Positions 1 to 9,026 of a DNA stretch of 64,000 bases are shown in pieces. The DNA is from JANQHS01 sp965267505. GTDB taxonomy: Bacteria > Bacteroidota > Bacteroidia > Cytophagales > CCMP332. The translations under genes and the position numbers were made by a program. The notes beneath the pieces were generated by a model, which ran no database searches, was not told where the DNA came from, and saw only the letters and a list, made by a program, of their open reading frames with translations. The stretch is from assembly GCA_965267505.1 (NCBI GenBank), contig OZ254081.1, forward strand, positions 2,294,001-2,358,000, given 5' to 3'. The stretch's first letter is position 1. Each line of letters begins with the position of its first letter.

Positions 1-558
1 TCCAATAAAGATTCAAAATTTTTTATAACGGGATATGTAGGGGGAGGATTTATTACAGACTATAGATATGATCGCCATGCTGTAAGTTCTTCGATTGCGG
101 ATGATGTAAATAATGGAACCGGAATATCCATTCCCATAAGTGCAAACTTCCTATATAATCTGGATAGATTCCTTGTTGGTGGAGGCATTGAGATCTCGAA
201 TTTATCAGGAACAAGTACAAATTCTGTTACTGGTGAAGACTCTGAAGATAATTATGGATTTTTTAAGCTTGTAGGGAGGATGGAATATACCTCTCCTAAG
301 GGAAAGGTCAATTGGATTGGTCTTGCTGTCCAACCGGGGTTGGGATATGTTTTTCAGTCTGAAGGGAGAAGTATAAGCCCGGTCTTTTCCACCTATGTCG
401 GTTTAAATACCAACCCCATGATATCTTCTGCCTTAAACCTATTTGTAGAACCCTTTTTTGAATTTTCTACTCTAACTGAGAGATTTCAGAATCGAAAGAC
501 AACCACCAACTTTCTTGCTTTTGGACTAGTGGCTGGATTAAGATTTGGAAAAAAATAA
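1..558 (+). CDS. Outer-membrane beta-barrel-like protein, 5' end outside the window
   Basis: The frame is open from the first base, so the gene starts upstream; the first in-frame ATG (280) is internal. The 185 visible residues alternate polar and hydrophobic positions with Gly and aromatic residues, and the last residues (GLVAGLRFGKK) look like the final strand of a barrel. This resembles the porin-like small barrel proteins common in Bacteroidota, but no subfamily can be assigned. It likely sits in the outer membrane. The next gene starts 5 bases after its stop, which suggests co-transcription. The barrel call is from composition and strand pattern only. Confidence 0.6.
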   Translation, partial: SNKDSKFFITGYVGGGFITDYRYDRHAVSSSIADDVNNGTGISIPISANFLYNLDRFLVGGGIEISNLSGTSTNSVTGEDSEDNYGFFKLVGRMEYTSPKGKVNWIGLAVQPGLGYVFQSEGRSISPVFSTYVGLNTNPMISSALNLFVEPFFEFSTLTERFQNRKTTTNFLAFGLVAGLRFGKK

Positions 559-562
559 GATC

Positions 563-907
563 ATGAGAAGAATATATTTTGCTTTAGCCTTACTTTTTAT
601 TTCCTCTGGCATGAATACGGCCCTTTCTCAAGAAATGGATAAGGGTGAGAGTATTTTTATTAAGGTGATTGAGGACAGACGGAATGCCTGGCCATCGAAA
701 GTTCTTATTTCTTACGGCAATGGAGAGTCAGAAAGCATTGAATTGTATGCAGATAAGTTCAGGCATTGGGATCAAAACCATCTACTTGTAAGTAAGGTGA
801 TTGATAGAATTGAAGGAATGGGTTACGATTTGGTTAGCTCCAATAGTGTTTCAAGAGGAGTCTCAATGAGAACCACAACAAATTATATTTTTCGACGTGA
901 AGACTAA
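563..907 (+). CDS. Small secreted protein of unknown function
   Basis: A 114-residue protein. A TTG at 545 would overlap the upstream gene; the ATG at 563 is preferred because it starts a clean signal peptide (MRRIYFALALLFISSG, cleavage probably after the Ala-Leu-Ser-Gln region near residue 23). The mature part is about 90 residues, mixed charge, without cysteines or a motif I recognise. It is probably co-transcribed with the barrel gene before it. A hairpin terminator follows directly. Function unknown. Confidence 0.55.
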   Translation: MRRIYFALALLFISSGMNTALSQEMDKGESIFIKVIEDRRNAWPSKVLISYGNGESESIELYADKFRHWDQNHLLVSKVIDRIEGMGYDLVSSNSVSRGVSMRTTTNYIFRRED

Positions 908-937
908 AAAAAGCCAGGCTATGTCAACCTGGCTTCT
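907..937. terminator. Bidirectional hairpin terminator
   Basis: An 8-bp stem (AAGCCAGG at 911-918, CCTGGCTT at 928-935) with a 9-base loop lies between convergent genes. An A-run at 906-912 gives a U-tract for the minus-strand transcript; the plus-strand tail is less U-rich. It can serve both the gene ending at 907 and the subtilase ending at 946. Confidence 0.75.
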
Positions 938-945
938 ATTTCCAA

Positions 946-3540
946 TTAGTCCCGAACAAGCTTTCGGGTCACCAAAGCTCCCTGGCTATGGACTTGCAGT
1001 ATGTAAACTCCCTTGTCAAAAACACTTAAGTCAAGCTTGACCTGAGTGCCTGAAAATTCCTTTGCAAGCATTAATCTTCCACTTATATCTAGGATCTCTA
1101 TAGTTCCATTTAGGTTCTTTTCACCAAGATCAACCCAAACTTCACCAGAACTTGGATTTGGGAAAATGCTAAGATTTTGCTCCAATTCATCCTTCAGCCC
1201 ATCAATATCACAGGGTACCTGAACCACCTCATCCAATGAATCACCATTTACGCATTCATTAAAAGTGTGAAGGGTTACCGTGTAGGTCCCTCCGTCTGGG
1301 TAGAAATAATCATGGGTAGCCGCCATGGTATCACTCGTAACACCATTTCCATAGTCCCACAGAACTGAAGTATAATTCAAACTCTGGTTTATGAATTTCA
1401 CCTGCCTCAAACAAGTATCTCCTAATTGAAGCGTAATAAAAGCTGAAGTAGGCAATTGGAATGATTGGCAAGGGGTGGAATACCTTGCCTGGAAACCATC
1501 ATTAGCTCCATCGTTCGCATCTGAAGTGAACCGAACATACATATTGTTGCCTGTGCTCGTTACGGATGCAGGGAGGGTAGAACCCGAGTAAGATGCTAAA
1601 AGCGGAGCTGCCATTGAATTTCCATCATAAATCTCAACGAAATCAGCTCCTGACTCAAGATCAAAATTTTGGAACTCTAAGGTAACTGGCCCACTTGCGA
1701 CATCTATTAGCCATCGGCAATCTCTATTGATGCTGTAATTGAATCCGTCACTACCGTCGTTGAAAATTCCTTCGGAGGCTTGAAAAGTGGCTTCAGGGTG
1801 ACAGTGATCCATAGTATCCCCTGCAATGATTCCGGAGACGATCAAAGAGACATCCTGATCTCCATGGGCAAGTGATCCTTTGTGAGTAATCTGAATTGTA
1901 TACAATCCTGCGTTCGGGTTGTCAAGTATCACTGTTTCTGAAACATCCAGGGTGTTATCACCCTTTTGTGCAGGTTGAGTAGGGTTATTAATATCCAAAG
2001 TCCAGGGCAGGGTAGTGTCGCTTGGCCCAATGATCCTTAGGTCAAGATCATTCACCAATTTTGGCGTTCTGTCATTCAGCACAAAGGCTGCTCCAGGAGT
2101 TCCAGCAGTATCCATCCAACATATAGTGGCTTTCAAAGGCTCGTTCCCAGTGGCCATTACCTGATAGATTATCGTCTGTTGGTCGTTTAGGGTTACTTCT
2201 TCCATAAGTACTCGGATGCTGTCTAGTGAAATATAATCGGCGGCTCGATTGGTATTTGCCAATCCCCATCCAAATTGATAATCCGGACCATCTGCAGGAC
2301 CACATTCATCTGCTGTATGTAGGGTTAGACCCTTTAGGGTTGCCGCCAACATAAAGTTTCCATTGTTAAGGTTGGCATGATGCTCTTGGAGCAGGGCGAG
2401 TGAGCCACTAAGGTTTGGGGTACTCATTGATGTACCACTCAAGGAGGTATATCCCCCGTTCGAAGAAGTTGAAAACAGGTTTACTCCATTGGCAGAGATA
2501 TCGGGTTTGATCCTTCCATCATCCGAACCTCCCCAAGAACTAAAAGAGCTCATTACTACGGAACCCGGTCCACTATATCCACCGGCGACATCATTAACCG
2601 CGGCAACAACCATGTTATTTTTCGATTCAGCAGGATTGTTTATGCAGTTGTATGGGCCATCTGGATTTCTCGTAGTCGTGCTTTGAACCCATTGCCCTCC
2701 ATTATTTCTTACCCAATGACTCCCTCCAGCTCCCGGACCTGTTTCAGATCTTTCGTTTCCTGCTGATTTACAAGCAAGGTAATAAGGAGCATTATAGTGG
2801 ATGTTATCCCAGAGTACGGAGGTGGAATTGTAATAGCCAAAACCCCAATCTTCAACTTGGCTAACGGCTGTGTTGCCCAACCAATGCCATCCGGTATTTC
2901 CGGAATAAGGGGCATTTTCCCAACCGTAGGGAATTCCATATGAATGGTTTGATACCAACATTCCGCCCGCTGCTTCTAATGCCATTTCTGGTTCATCATT
3001 TCCACTTCCATAAGCAGAGATCGATGCTTCATTGGCCATTCCCCTTGCTCCGGCATTTACACCTGTTGCCATCATAGTTCCTGAAACATGGGTCCCATGG
3101 TTTCCTACTCCGATTCCATCCTTCACCGTCATCCTTCCTCCAAAATCGACATGGGAAGGCAGGAAACCAGAATCCCATACTCCAAGGTTAATCCCTCTGC
3201 CAGATAATGCTTTGTTAGGCAACCCTTTAGGTTGAATTTTATCTGTTGCAATGGTTCTGGCAGCATTTAGGTTATCAAAGGAGATATATTGAACTCTTCC
3301 ATCATCCGTAAATCCATCCACCATGACGATTTGACCATCTGGGGTTTCTACATAGGTAGGATACCCATTTTGCTCGCAAAATTCGATTGCAGCTTGCCTT
3401 TCGGCTTTCTGCTTCTCACGGATTTCCTTTGCCATTTTCTTCAGGGCCTCAACATTGGTCCTCTCAATTACCCGGTCGTAATTCTGAGCAAAGAGAGACG
3501 ATGAGAATAAAAGGATTATGGCAATGACATGTTGTTTCAT
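946..3540 (-). CDS. Secreted subtilisin-like serine protease (S8) with CUB, PKD and T9SS sorting domains
   Basis: The 864-residue protein starts with a signal peptide (residues 1-19). An S8 peptidase domain (about 105-440) carries the full catalytic triad: Asp123 in VWDSG, His148 in GNHGTHVSG and Ser371 in SGTSMSTP. A pro-region lies between. A CUB-like domain follows (about 580-690), then a PKD-like domain (about 710-775), then a T9SS type A sorting tail beginning with IFPNPSSGEV and ending LVTRKLVRD. It should be exported by Sec, taken across the outer membrane by T9SS and anchored or released at the surface, degrading extracellular protein. The triad looks intact, so an active protease is expected. 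No partner gene is adjacent. Confidence 0.93.
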   Translation of the reverse strand: MKQHVIAIILLFSSSLFAQNYDRVIERTNVEALKKMAKEIREKQKAERQAAIEFCEQNGYPTYVETPDGQIVMVDGFTDDGRVQYISFDNLNAARTIATDKIQPKGLPNKALSGRGINLGVWDSGFLPSHVDFGGRMTVKDGIGVGNHGTHVSGTMMATGVNAGARGMANEASISAYGSGNDEPEMALEAAGGMLVSNHSYGIPYGWENAPYSGNTGWHWLGNTAVSQVEDWGFGYYNSTSVLWDNIHYNAPYYLACKSAGNERSETGPGAGGSHWVRNNGGQWVQSTTTRNPDGPYNCINNPAESKNNMVVAAVNDVAGGYSGPGSVVMSSFSSWGGSDDGRIKPDISANGVNLFSTSSNGGYTSLSGTSMSTPNLSGSLALLQEHHANLNNGNFMLAATLKGLTLHTADECGPADGPDYQFGWGLANTNRAADYISLDSIRVLMEEVTLNDQQTIIYQVMATGNEPLKATICWMDTAGTPGAAFVLNDRTPKLVNDLDLRIIGPSDTTLPWTLDINNPTQPAQKGDNTLDVSETVILDNPNAGLYTIQITHKGSLAHGDQDVSLIVSGIIAGDTMDHCHPEATFQASEGIFNDGSDGFNYSINRDCRWLIDVASGPVTLEFQNFDLESGADFVEIYDGNSMAAPLLASYSGSTLPASVTSTGNNMYVRFTSDANDGANDGFQARYSTPCQSFQLPTSAFITLQLGDTCLRQVKFINQSLNYTSVLWDYGNGVTSDTMAATHDYFYPDGGTYTVTLHTFNECVNGDSLDEVVQVPCDIDGLKDELEQNLSIFPNPSSGEVWVDLGEKNLNGTIEILDISGRLMLAKEFSGTQVKLDLSVFDKGVYILQVHSQGALVTRKLVRD

Positions 3541-3635
3541 AAAGGTTCTATTTGAACATAAAGATAGGGTAGGAATTGCTTTTCCTTGGAATGATCAGGC
3601 CTTCTGTTTGACGATTTTTTGTTTTTGGCTGGGAA

Positions 3636-4187
3636 TCAATCCTCCTCGTAACCCTTCTTACTTTTCTCCCTACACTTCTTAATGGAGAAATTGAACGCAT
3701 TTATCAGCTCTTCTCTCACGGTTGGATCCTCCACGGGAATCCCGTATTGCGCAAGACCAATTGTGGGCATATCCTTCCATCCGCTTTCTCCTACCTCAAC
3801 GGCTTTATGCACTTCGATCTTCTTTTGCCTCCAAATGGTTATCATATCGATTTGCTCATCTAATTCGACACTTTGGATGACCTTTTCGAGGTCCTTTAGG
3901 TTAAAGGAAAGTATGGTTCTGTGAGAACGTGTCTTGCCATCTTCATGCTTAATCTTGATCCCTGAAAAATCTACCCGACAATCACAATCCAGGAAAAAGA
4001 ATTCTTCATAAAAAACTCTGTCTCCCATATAGTCGAGATTCCTAAGATTCATTGTTTCAATCTTGTCTTTGATGAAATTCAGCGTCTCGAAAAGGGTAGG
4101 CTCCTTAGTTTCCTGTGCAGAGGAAAGTCCCAACGAAAGAAGGACTGCAAGAAAGGTCAGCAGGGATCGATTGAATAATCTTTCCAT
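3636..4187 (-). CDS. Secreted protein of unknown function
   Basis: A 183-residue protein with an N-terminal signal peptide (MERLFNRSLLTFLAVLLSLG, cleavage after SSAQ near residue 25). The mature part contains a DCDC cysteine pair (about 73-75) and is rich in charged residues, with a lysine-rich C-terminus. I recognise no family. It lies on the same strand as the downstream subtilase (95-base gap) and after another exported protein, but no promoter or terminator separates them clearly. Probably periplasmic. Confidence 0.6.
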   Translation of the reverse strand: MERLFNRSLLTFLAVLLSLGLSSAQETKEPTLFETLNFIKDKIETMNLRNLDYMGDRVFYEEFFFLDCDCRVDFSGIKIKHEDGKTRSHRTILSFNLKDLEKVIQSVELDEQIDMITIWRQKKIEVHKAVEVGESGWKDMPTIGLAQYGIPVEDPTVREELINAFNFSIKKCREKSKKGYEED

Positions 4188-4256
4188 GGTTCTCGGTTTT
4201 AGAACAATTTAACTTAAAATATACGAAACTTTATCGGTATTTTAAGAAAAGTCCAA

Positions 4257-4838
4257 TTAAGGCTTACACGATGCTTTTAAATCTTCAAAAAAGGAGGCCA
4301 TTTTTCTCGCATCCTCAGGGGTGTTTGAATAAATGATCATGTAATATCCACTTTCCTTTGTATAGAAGAGATCTCTTTCTTTATTCAGCACGCCTCTTTT
4401 CTCAAAGGTTATTGTAGCCTCTCCTTTTGCAGAATTTAGGGCTGTGAAGTAAAGCCAACAATGATCTTTTGCGGACACGGAATCCATCCTCATAATGTTA
4501 AAGTCATACATTCGATCCTCCTCCCATGGATCTGGGTCGTTTTCTGCTGAGAACCTAAGCCTTAACCTGTAGTAACAGCTATCGGCTGCCCCGAGATCTT
4601 CGAAATAGAAAGCATCCGCTACCAAATTGGGATTATGGGGTAGTGTAATGGGATGGAAGGAGGCCATCAAATTATTGATGGAATCAACCAAAGGGTTAGC
4701 TTGGATACTCTTTGAAACGTTTTTCACCTTTTCCTTGGCTGGTTGCTCATCTTCCAAACTTTCTTTTTGATTGCTTTTGCATGAATTAGCCATCAGCAAG
4801 ATGGAGAAAAGTGATGCGCTTAGGATTTTAATCAGCAT
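4257..4838 (-). CDS. Putative lipoprotein of unknown function
   Basis: A 193-residue protein that begins with a hydrophobic segment ending in LLMANSC, a plausible lipobox with Cys20. A short Lys/Glu-rich linker follows. The remaining part has paired cysteines (about Cys91 and Cys111) but no motif I recognise. ATG start. The same strand continues into the 183-residue secreted protein after 69 bases, so the two may be transcribed together. Function unknown; location probably inner or outer membrane, facing the periplasm. Confidence 0.55.
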   Translation of the reverse strand: MLIKILSASLFSILLMANSCKSNQKESLEDEQPAKEKVKNVSKSIQANPLVDSINNLMASFHPITLPHNPNLVADAFYFEDLGAADSCYYRLRLRFSAENDPDPWEEDRMYDFNIMRMDSVSAKDHCWLYFTALNSAKGEATITFEKRGVLNKERDLFYTKESGYYMIIYSNTPEDARKMASFFEDLKASCKP

Positions 4839-5065
4839 TGATCTTTTGTTCTTCTTGTTTCAAAATTAATGATCGGTAACTATTCAATGTCGCTATCCAA
4901 AATTTTTAACCTAGGTGCTTTTGAGATTTTTCCTCATCAGTAAAAAGTACATCCAATTCCTGGGTTAAATTGGATTGGGTGTCTACTTCTGATAATACTA
5001 TCTACTGGATGGGAGAACATTAGCTGTTTGGAAAACTTGCCTTGTAAACTTGTGGTAATTGATTC

Positions 5066-5620
5066 TTGCCAACCAATACATTACCTATTTTTAAAAGAAA
5101 AACCTTGACAGTTCCCAAGTCAGCCACTTTGATTTTAGATAAGGATCAAATAAAAAAGAAGGTCCGAAGAATGGCCTATGAGATCTATGAAAATACCTTT
5201 CAGGAAAAAGAACTGATCCTGATAGGAATAAAAAACCAAGGAGCTTTATTAGCTAAGCTTCTTCTAAAGGAAATGAAGAAGATCAATTCGATCGAATATA
5301 AGGTAGGAGAGATAAGCCTGAACAAAAAAACTCCTTTGAAAGAAGAGGTGATTTTGAGCCTAAGTAAGGAAGAGATTTCCAAAAAGACCGTTATTCTGGT
5401 TGATGATGTCCTTCATTCTGGAAAAACTCTTGCCTATGCCATGAAGCCTTTGCTTAACCATGACCTTAAGAAGTTGCAGGTTTGTGTTCTAATCAACCGT
5501 GATCATAAGAGCTTTCCGGTTACCCCTGATTACATTGGTTTAAGTCTCGGAACAACATTGGATGAGCATATTGAGGTACTGCTCGATAAGCAAGGCGACG
5601 AGCACGCTTACTCTATCTGA
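5066..5620 (+). CDS. PyrR-like phosphoribosyltransferase
   Basis: A 184-residue type I phosphoribosyltransferase. The PRPP-binding signature VILVDDVLHSGKT lies at about 109-121, preceded by the GIKNQGALLA loop (54-63). The family transfers a 5-phosphoribosyl group from PRPP to a base; the PyrR branch includes uracil PRTases. No ATG precedes the fold: TTG codons at 5066, 5105 and 5129 are the candidates, and 5129 (reading ILDKDQIKKK after the start) gives the family's usual N-terminus. It is a second PyrR-like gene besides the one next to pyrB at 16434, so a different role is likely. Its TGA directly abuts the stop of the convergent dnaJ. Confidence 0.8.
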   Translation: MPTNTLPIFKRKTLTVPKSATLILDKDQIKKKVRRMAYEIYENTFQEKELILIGIKNQGALLAKLLLKEMKKINSIEYKVGEISLNKKTPLKEEVILSLSKEEISKKTVILVDDVLHSGKTLAYAMKPLLNHDLKKLQVCVLINRDHKSFPVTPDYIGLSLGTTLDEHIEVLLDKQGDEHAYSI

Positions 5621-6736
5621 TTATTCGAAAATTCCCTTCATTCTGGAAAAGAAGCTTTTCTCCGAGCCATTCGGGTTGGGTTGAAAATTGGGAGACTCCC
5701 TAAGTTTCTCTAGGGTTTTCTTTTCCTCTGAACTTAGATTTTTGGGTGTCCAAACATTTACATGGATCAACTGATCACCAGTTCCGTACCCATTGATCTC
5801 AGGTAGTCCTTTGCCTTTTAGCCTTAGAATCTTTCCTCCCTGTGTACCTGCCTGAATCTTAACCTTTACCCTGCCTGAAAGAGTTGGTACCTCTTCTTCG
5901 GAACCAAGGGCAGCGTCTATGAAGTTCAAGTGAAGGTCATAATGAACATTGGACCCTTCGCGAACCAGATCCTCGTGCGGAATTTCTTCAATCAATAAAA
6001 TAAGATCACCTGCTCTTCCTCCTCCGGCTGGTTCATTTCCCTTTCCACTCATGGAAAGTTGCATTTGGTTTTCTACTCCAGCGGGAACCTTGATTGTAAT
6101 GACCTCTTCTTTGTTCTCCAAACCGGAACCATCAACACCAGCCGGTTTTTGGTCAATGATCTGGCCTGAACCATGACATGAATTACAAGTTGAGGCAGAT
6201 ACCATTTGACCCAACATGGTATTGACCACCTTTTGAACCTGGCCTGTACCTCTACAGGTTGGGCAGGATTTATAGGTTACACCGTCGGCCATGACCAACC
6301 TTTTAACCTTTACTTTTTTCTCAACACCCGCGGCCATTTCCTCCAGGCTGAGCTTAAGTCTTATTCTTAGGTTGGTTCCTTTTCTTTGCCTTCTCCCACC
6401 AGATCTTCCTCCAAAGAAACTTTCAAAGGGGCTTCCTCCTCCAAAGATATCTCCAAATTGAGAGAAGATATCTTCCATGCTCATTCCTCCACCGCCAAAA
6501 CCTCCCTGACCGCCCATTCCGGCATGGCCAAATTGATCATACCTTTGCTTTTTTTCAGAGTTGCTCAAAACCTCATAAGCCTCGGCTGCTTCCTTAAACT
6601 TTTCCTCCGTGCTTGGGTCATCAGGATTTTTGTCAGGGTGAAATTTCAAAGCGATCTTCCGATAAGACTTCTTGATCTCATCAGCTGACGCGTTTCTTGC
6701 GACTCCTAATACCTCGTAATAATCTCTTTTCGCCAT
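5621..6736 (-). CDS. dnaJ: Chaperone protein DnaJ with two of four zinc-finger repeats
   Basis: The 371-residue Hsp40 co-chaperone delivers substrates to DnaK and stimulates its ATPase. The J domain (about 4-68) has HPD at 33-35; a Gly/Phe-rich stretch covers about 70-112; the C-terminal substrate domains run from about 120 to 345. The cysteine-rich region has only two CxxCxGxG repeats, CPTCRGTG (158-165) and CNSCHGSG (184-191), which correspond to the central zinc site II. The outer repeats are replaced by residues without cysteine. As I recall, flavobacterial DnaJ proteins share this. It follows grpE with a 2-base gap on the same strand, so a grpE-dnaJ operon is clear. Confidence 0.95.
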   Translation of the reverse strand: MAKRDYYEVLGVARNASADEIKKSYRKIALKFHPDKNPDDPSTEEKFKEAAEAYEVLSNSEKKQRYDQFGHAGMGGQGGFGGGGMSMEDIFSQFGDIFGGGSPFESFFGGRSGGRRQRKGTNLRIRLKLSLEEMAAGVEKKVKVKRLVMADGVTYKSCPTCRGTGQVQKVVNTMLGQMVSASTCNSCHGSGQIIDQKPAGVDGSGLENKEEVITIKVPAGVENQMQLSMSGKGNEPAGGGRAGDLILLIEEIPHEDLVREGSNVHYDLHLNFIDAALGSEEEVPTLSGRVKVKIQAGTQGGKILRLKGKGLPEINGYGTGDQLIHVNVWTPKNLSSEEKKTLEKLRESPNFQPNPNGSEKSFFSRMKGIFE

Positions 6737-6738
6737 TC

Positions 6739-7317
6739 TTATTTCCCTTTCCCAACTACCACCTTGGCATGCCTTAAAACCTTTTCATTCAAATAATACC
6801 CTTCTTCAATAACATCTACTACTTTACCAATCATCTTTTTATTGTCTACCGGGATCTGGGTTATGGCCTCGTGTAATTCGGGGTCAAAGTCCTGCTCCAA
6901 TGCATCCATCTTTTTTACCCCCTTGGTATTAAGCGTGGATCTTAATTTTTGATGGATTAAGTCCATCCCTTTTACGTGGGATTCGAGATCATTTTTTTCT
7001 TCAAGAGTTTTTTCGGCTCTTTCAAAATCGTCAAGGACGGGTAAGACTTCTGCAAGCAATTTCTCGTTGGCGGTAGAAATCATTTCCAACTTTTCTTTGT
7101 TGGTCCTTCTTCTGAAATTCTCAAATTCTGAATATAATCTGAGGTATTTGTCTTTATAGTCATCCAACTCCTCTTTCAGAATCTCTTCTTTTGGCTTTTG
7201 CTCCTCTTCGACTTCTTCAGAGTTGTCAACAACTTGCTCATTTTCAAGCTCATTGCTTTCTTTTTCGTCCACTATTACTTCCTCGTTTTCTTTCTTACCG
7301 CTCTTCTTATCTGACAT
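6739..7317 (-). CDS. grpE: Nucleotide exchange factor GrpE
   Basis: A 192-residue protein that releases ADP from DnaK and so closes the Hsp70 cycle with DnaJ encoded just downstream. The first 60 residues are acidic and probably disordered; a long helical dimerisation segment follows (about 60-110, with YLRLYSEFENFRRRT); the C-terminal beta domain ends in VLRHAKVVVGKGK, typical of the family. The ATG at 7317 (MSDKKSG) is preferred over the TTG at 7344, which adds a tail unlike the family. First gene of the grpE-dnaJ pair; I see no clear CIRCE element. Confidence 0.95.
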   Translation of the reverse strand: MSDKKSGKKENEEVIVDEKESNELENEQVVDNSEEVEEEQKPKEEILKEELDDYKDKYLRLYSEFENFRRRTNKEKLEMISTANEKLLAEVLPVLDDFERAEKTLEEKNDLESHVKGMDLIHQKLRSTLNTKGVKKMDALEQDFDPELHEAITQIPVDNKKMIGKVVDVIEEGYYLNEKVLRHAKVVVGKGK

Positions 7318-7384
7318 AGCAAATATTTTTTTGTCTTTGCTCAAATCCTAAGCCAAATCCTTAAAAATGACACATTGACAGAAG

Positions 7385-8377
7385 CTAGTCATTCAATTTT
7401 TCCCAGATCAAGTCCTTTAGGGGGTCGAGACCGTTTCTGCTCACCGATGAAATAAATCGAAAAGGAATATCCACCTCTACTTCCTTATGCAATTGCGATT
7501 CTAATTCTTCATCCAGCAGGTCCGTTTTTGTGATGGCCAGGATCCTTGGTGTCTTGAGAAGTTCAGGGTTATGCCTTTCCAATTCCCCTACCAATACCTT
7601 ATAGTCTTTATTGATATCATCGCTATCACAAGGCACCATAAAAAGAAGGAGGGAATTTCTTTCAATGTGACGAAGAAATCGAAGACCTAAGCCCTTTCCC
7701 TCCGAAGCACCTTCAATGATGCCAGGTATATCTGCAACCACAAAGGAGCGGTCATCTCTATAAGACACCACTCCCAGATTCGGTACCAAGGTGGTAAATG
7801 GATAATCTGCGATCTTGGGTTTTGCCTCACTTATACTTGAAAGAAAAGTTGATTTGCCAGCATTCGGGAATCCAACTAAACCGATGTCGGCAAGGAGTTT
7901 TAACTCGAGAGTCAATAATTCTTCTCTTCCTGGCTTTCCAGGTTGGCTATATTTTGGTGTCTGTTTTATCGAACTTCTGAAATGCCAATTACCCAAACCG
8001 CCCTGACCACCTTCCAGAATGATCAACTCCTGACCCTCTTCGGTTATCTCAGCCTGTTCCAGGTTTTCCTCCCCAAAGGAGGCAACTGTGCCCAGGGGCA
8101 CTTCGAGAACTTCGTCTTTTCCTTGTTTCCCAGATCTCTTTGCTCCAGCTCCGGTCCCACCATTTTCTGCACTTATGTGCTTTCTATATCTTAAGTGAAG
8201 TAGGGTCCAAAGATTCTTATTTCCTTTCAAGATAACGTGACCACCCCGGCCCCCGTCACCGCCATCCGGACCTCCTTTTTCTACGAATTTTTCCCGCCTA
8301 AAATGTGTTGATCCGGCTCCCCCGTTTCCTGACTTAGCGTAGATCCTTACATGGTCTATGAAATTTGGGGCACTCAT
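7385..8377 (-). CDS. obg: GTPase ObgE/CgtA
   Basis: A 330-residue ribosome-assembly and stress GTPase. The glycine-rich Obg domain covers about 4-158 (for example GGPDGGDGGRGG). The G domain has the P-loop GFPNAGKST (169-177), switch II DIPG (216-219) and the TKTD guanine-recognition motif (283-286), plus a SSVS G5-type motif near 310. The protein ends right after the G domain, so the optional OCT domain of longer Obg proteins is absent; this is a common length in Bacteroidota. It follows adk with a 13-base gap and is probably transcribed with it. GrpE lies 67 bases downstream. Confidence 0.95.
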   Translation of the reverse strand: MSAPNFIDHVRIYAKSGNGGAGSTHFRREKFVEKGGPDGGDGGRGGHVILKGNKNLWTLLHLRYRKHISAENGGTGAGAKRSGKQGKDEVLEVPLGTVASFGEENLEQAEITEEGQELIILEGGQGGLGNWHFRSSIKQTPKYSQPGKPGREELLTLELKLLADIGLVGFPNAGKSTFLSSISEAKPKIADYPFTTLVPNLGVVSYRDDRSFVVADIPGIIEGASEGKGLGLRFLRHIERNSLLLFMVPCDSDDINKDYKVLVGELERHNPELLKTPRILAITKTDLLDEELESQLHKEVEVDIPFRFISSVSRNGLDPLKDLIWEKLND

Positions 8378-8390
8378 GAAAAGACTTATC

Positions 8391-8963
8391 TCAATTGTCG
8401 CCTATGCGATCGCATATCTGATCAAATATCTGATCTATAGATCCTACTCCCTGGATAGATTGGAATCTCCCACTTTCCTTATAGAAATCCGCAACTGGGA
8501 TGGTTTCATTTTTATAAACCTGAATTCTGTTGTTGATCTTGTCCTCGTTCTGATCATCAGCTCTACCGGAAGTTTCTCCCCTTAGTAAAAGGCGTTTTTT
8601 CAATTCATCGTCCGGAACATCTAGAGAAAGCATGACCTTTATTGGGATATCTCTCTCTTCAAGCATTTTGTCGAGGCTTTCAGCCTGCGGCACTGTTCTT
8701 GGAAAACCATCAAAGATGAATCCGTTTGCATTCCTATGTTGGTCGATCTTGTCTTCAACCATGCCGATCACAACTCTGTCTGGAACCAGATTTCCTTCAT
8801 CCATGAACTTCTGGGCCTCTTTTCCAAGCTCGGTTCCTTCTTTAAGATGGGACCTAAAAAGATCCCCTGTACTCAAATGGATGAGTTCATATCTGCTTTG
8901 GATCTTCTCGCTTTGGGTACCTTTTCCGGCTCCTGGAGGGCCGAAAAGAACGATGTTCAACAT
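8391..8963 (-). CDS. adk: Adenylate kinase, short form
   Basis: A 190-residue enzyme interconverting ATP + AMP and two ADP. The P-loop GPPGAGKGT is at 8-16, the AMP-binding STGDLFR near 31-37, and the GFPRT motif near 84-88. The LID is the short type (RGETSGRADDQ) without zinc cysteines. ATG start. A TAnnTTTG element lies about 20 bases upstream of the start. The gene heads an adk-obg pair on the minus strand, a common pairing in Bacteroidota (there often with hpt, absent here). Confidence 0.95.
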   Translation of the reverse strand: MLNIVLFGPPGAGKGTQSEKIQSRYELIHLSTGDLFRSHLKEGTELGKEAQKFMDEGNLVPDRVVIGMVEDKIDQHRNANGFIFDGFPRTVPQAESLDKMLEERDIPIKVMLSLDVPDDELKKRLLLRGETSGRADDQNEDKINNRIQVYKNETIPVADFYKESGRFQSIQGVGSIDQIFDQICDRIGDN

Positions 8964-8981
8964 GCTTGATTATTTATCGCT

Positions 8982-8989
8982 CAAAAATA
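8982..8989 (-). promoter_or_regulatory. Putative -7 element of the adk-obg promoter
   Basis: On the minus strand the sequence reads TATTTTTG, an exact TAnnTTTG match to the Bacteroidota -7 consensus, 18 bases before the adk ATG. No good TTG lies at the expected -33 distance, so the call rests on one element. Confidence 0.35.
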
Positions 8990-9026
8990 AGAATTAATGC
9001 AGGGGGATTGCGAAAAAGAAATGATG

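Noticed and set aside
4839..5065. 227-base gap between divergent genes, checked for RNA genes or small ORFs
   Set aside because: No tRNA-like arms, hairpin or open frame with a plausible start; only a near-consensus TAAACTTG at 5045-5052 with short spacing.
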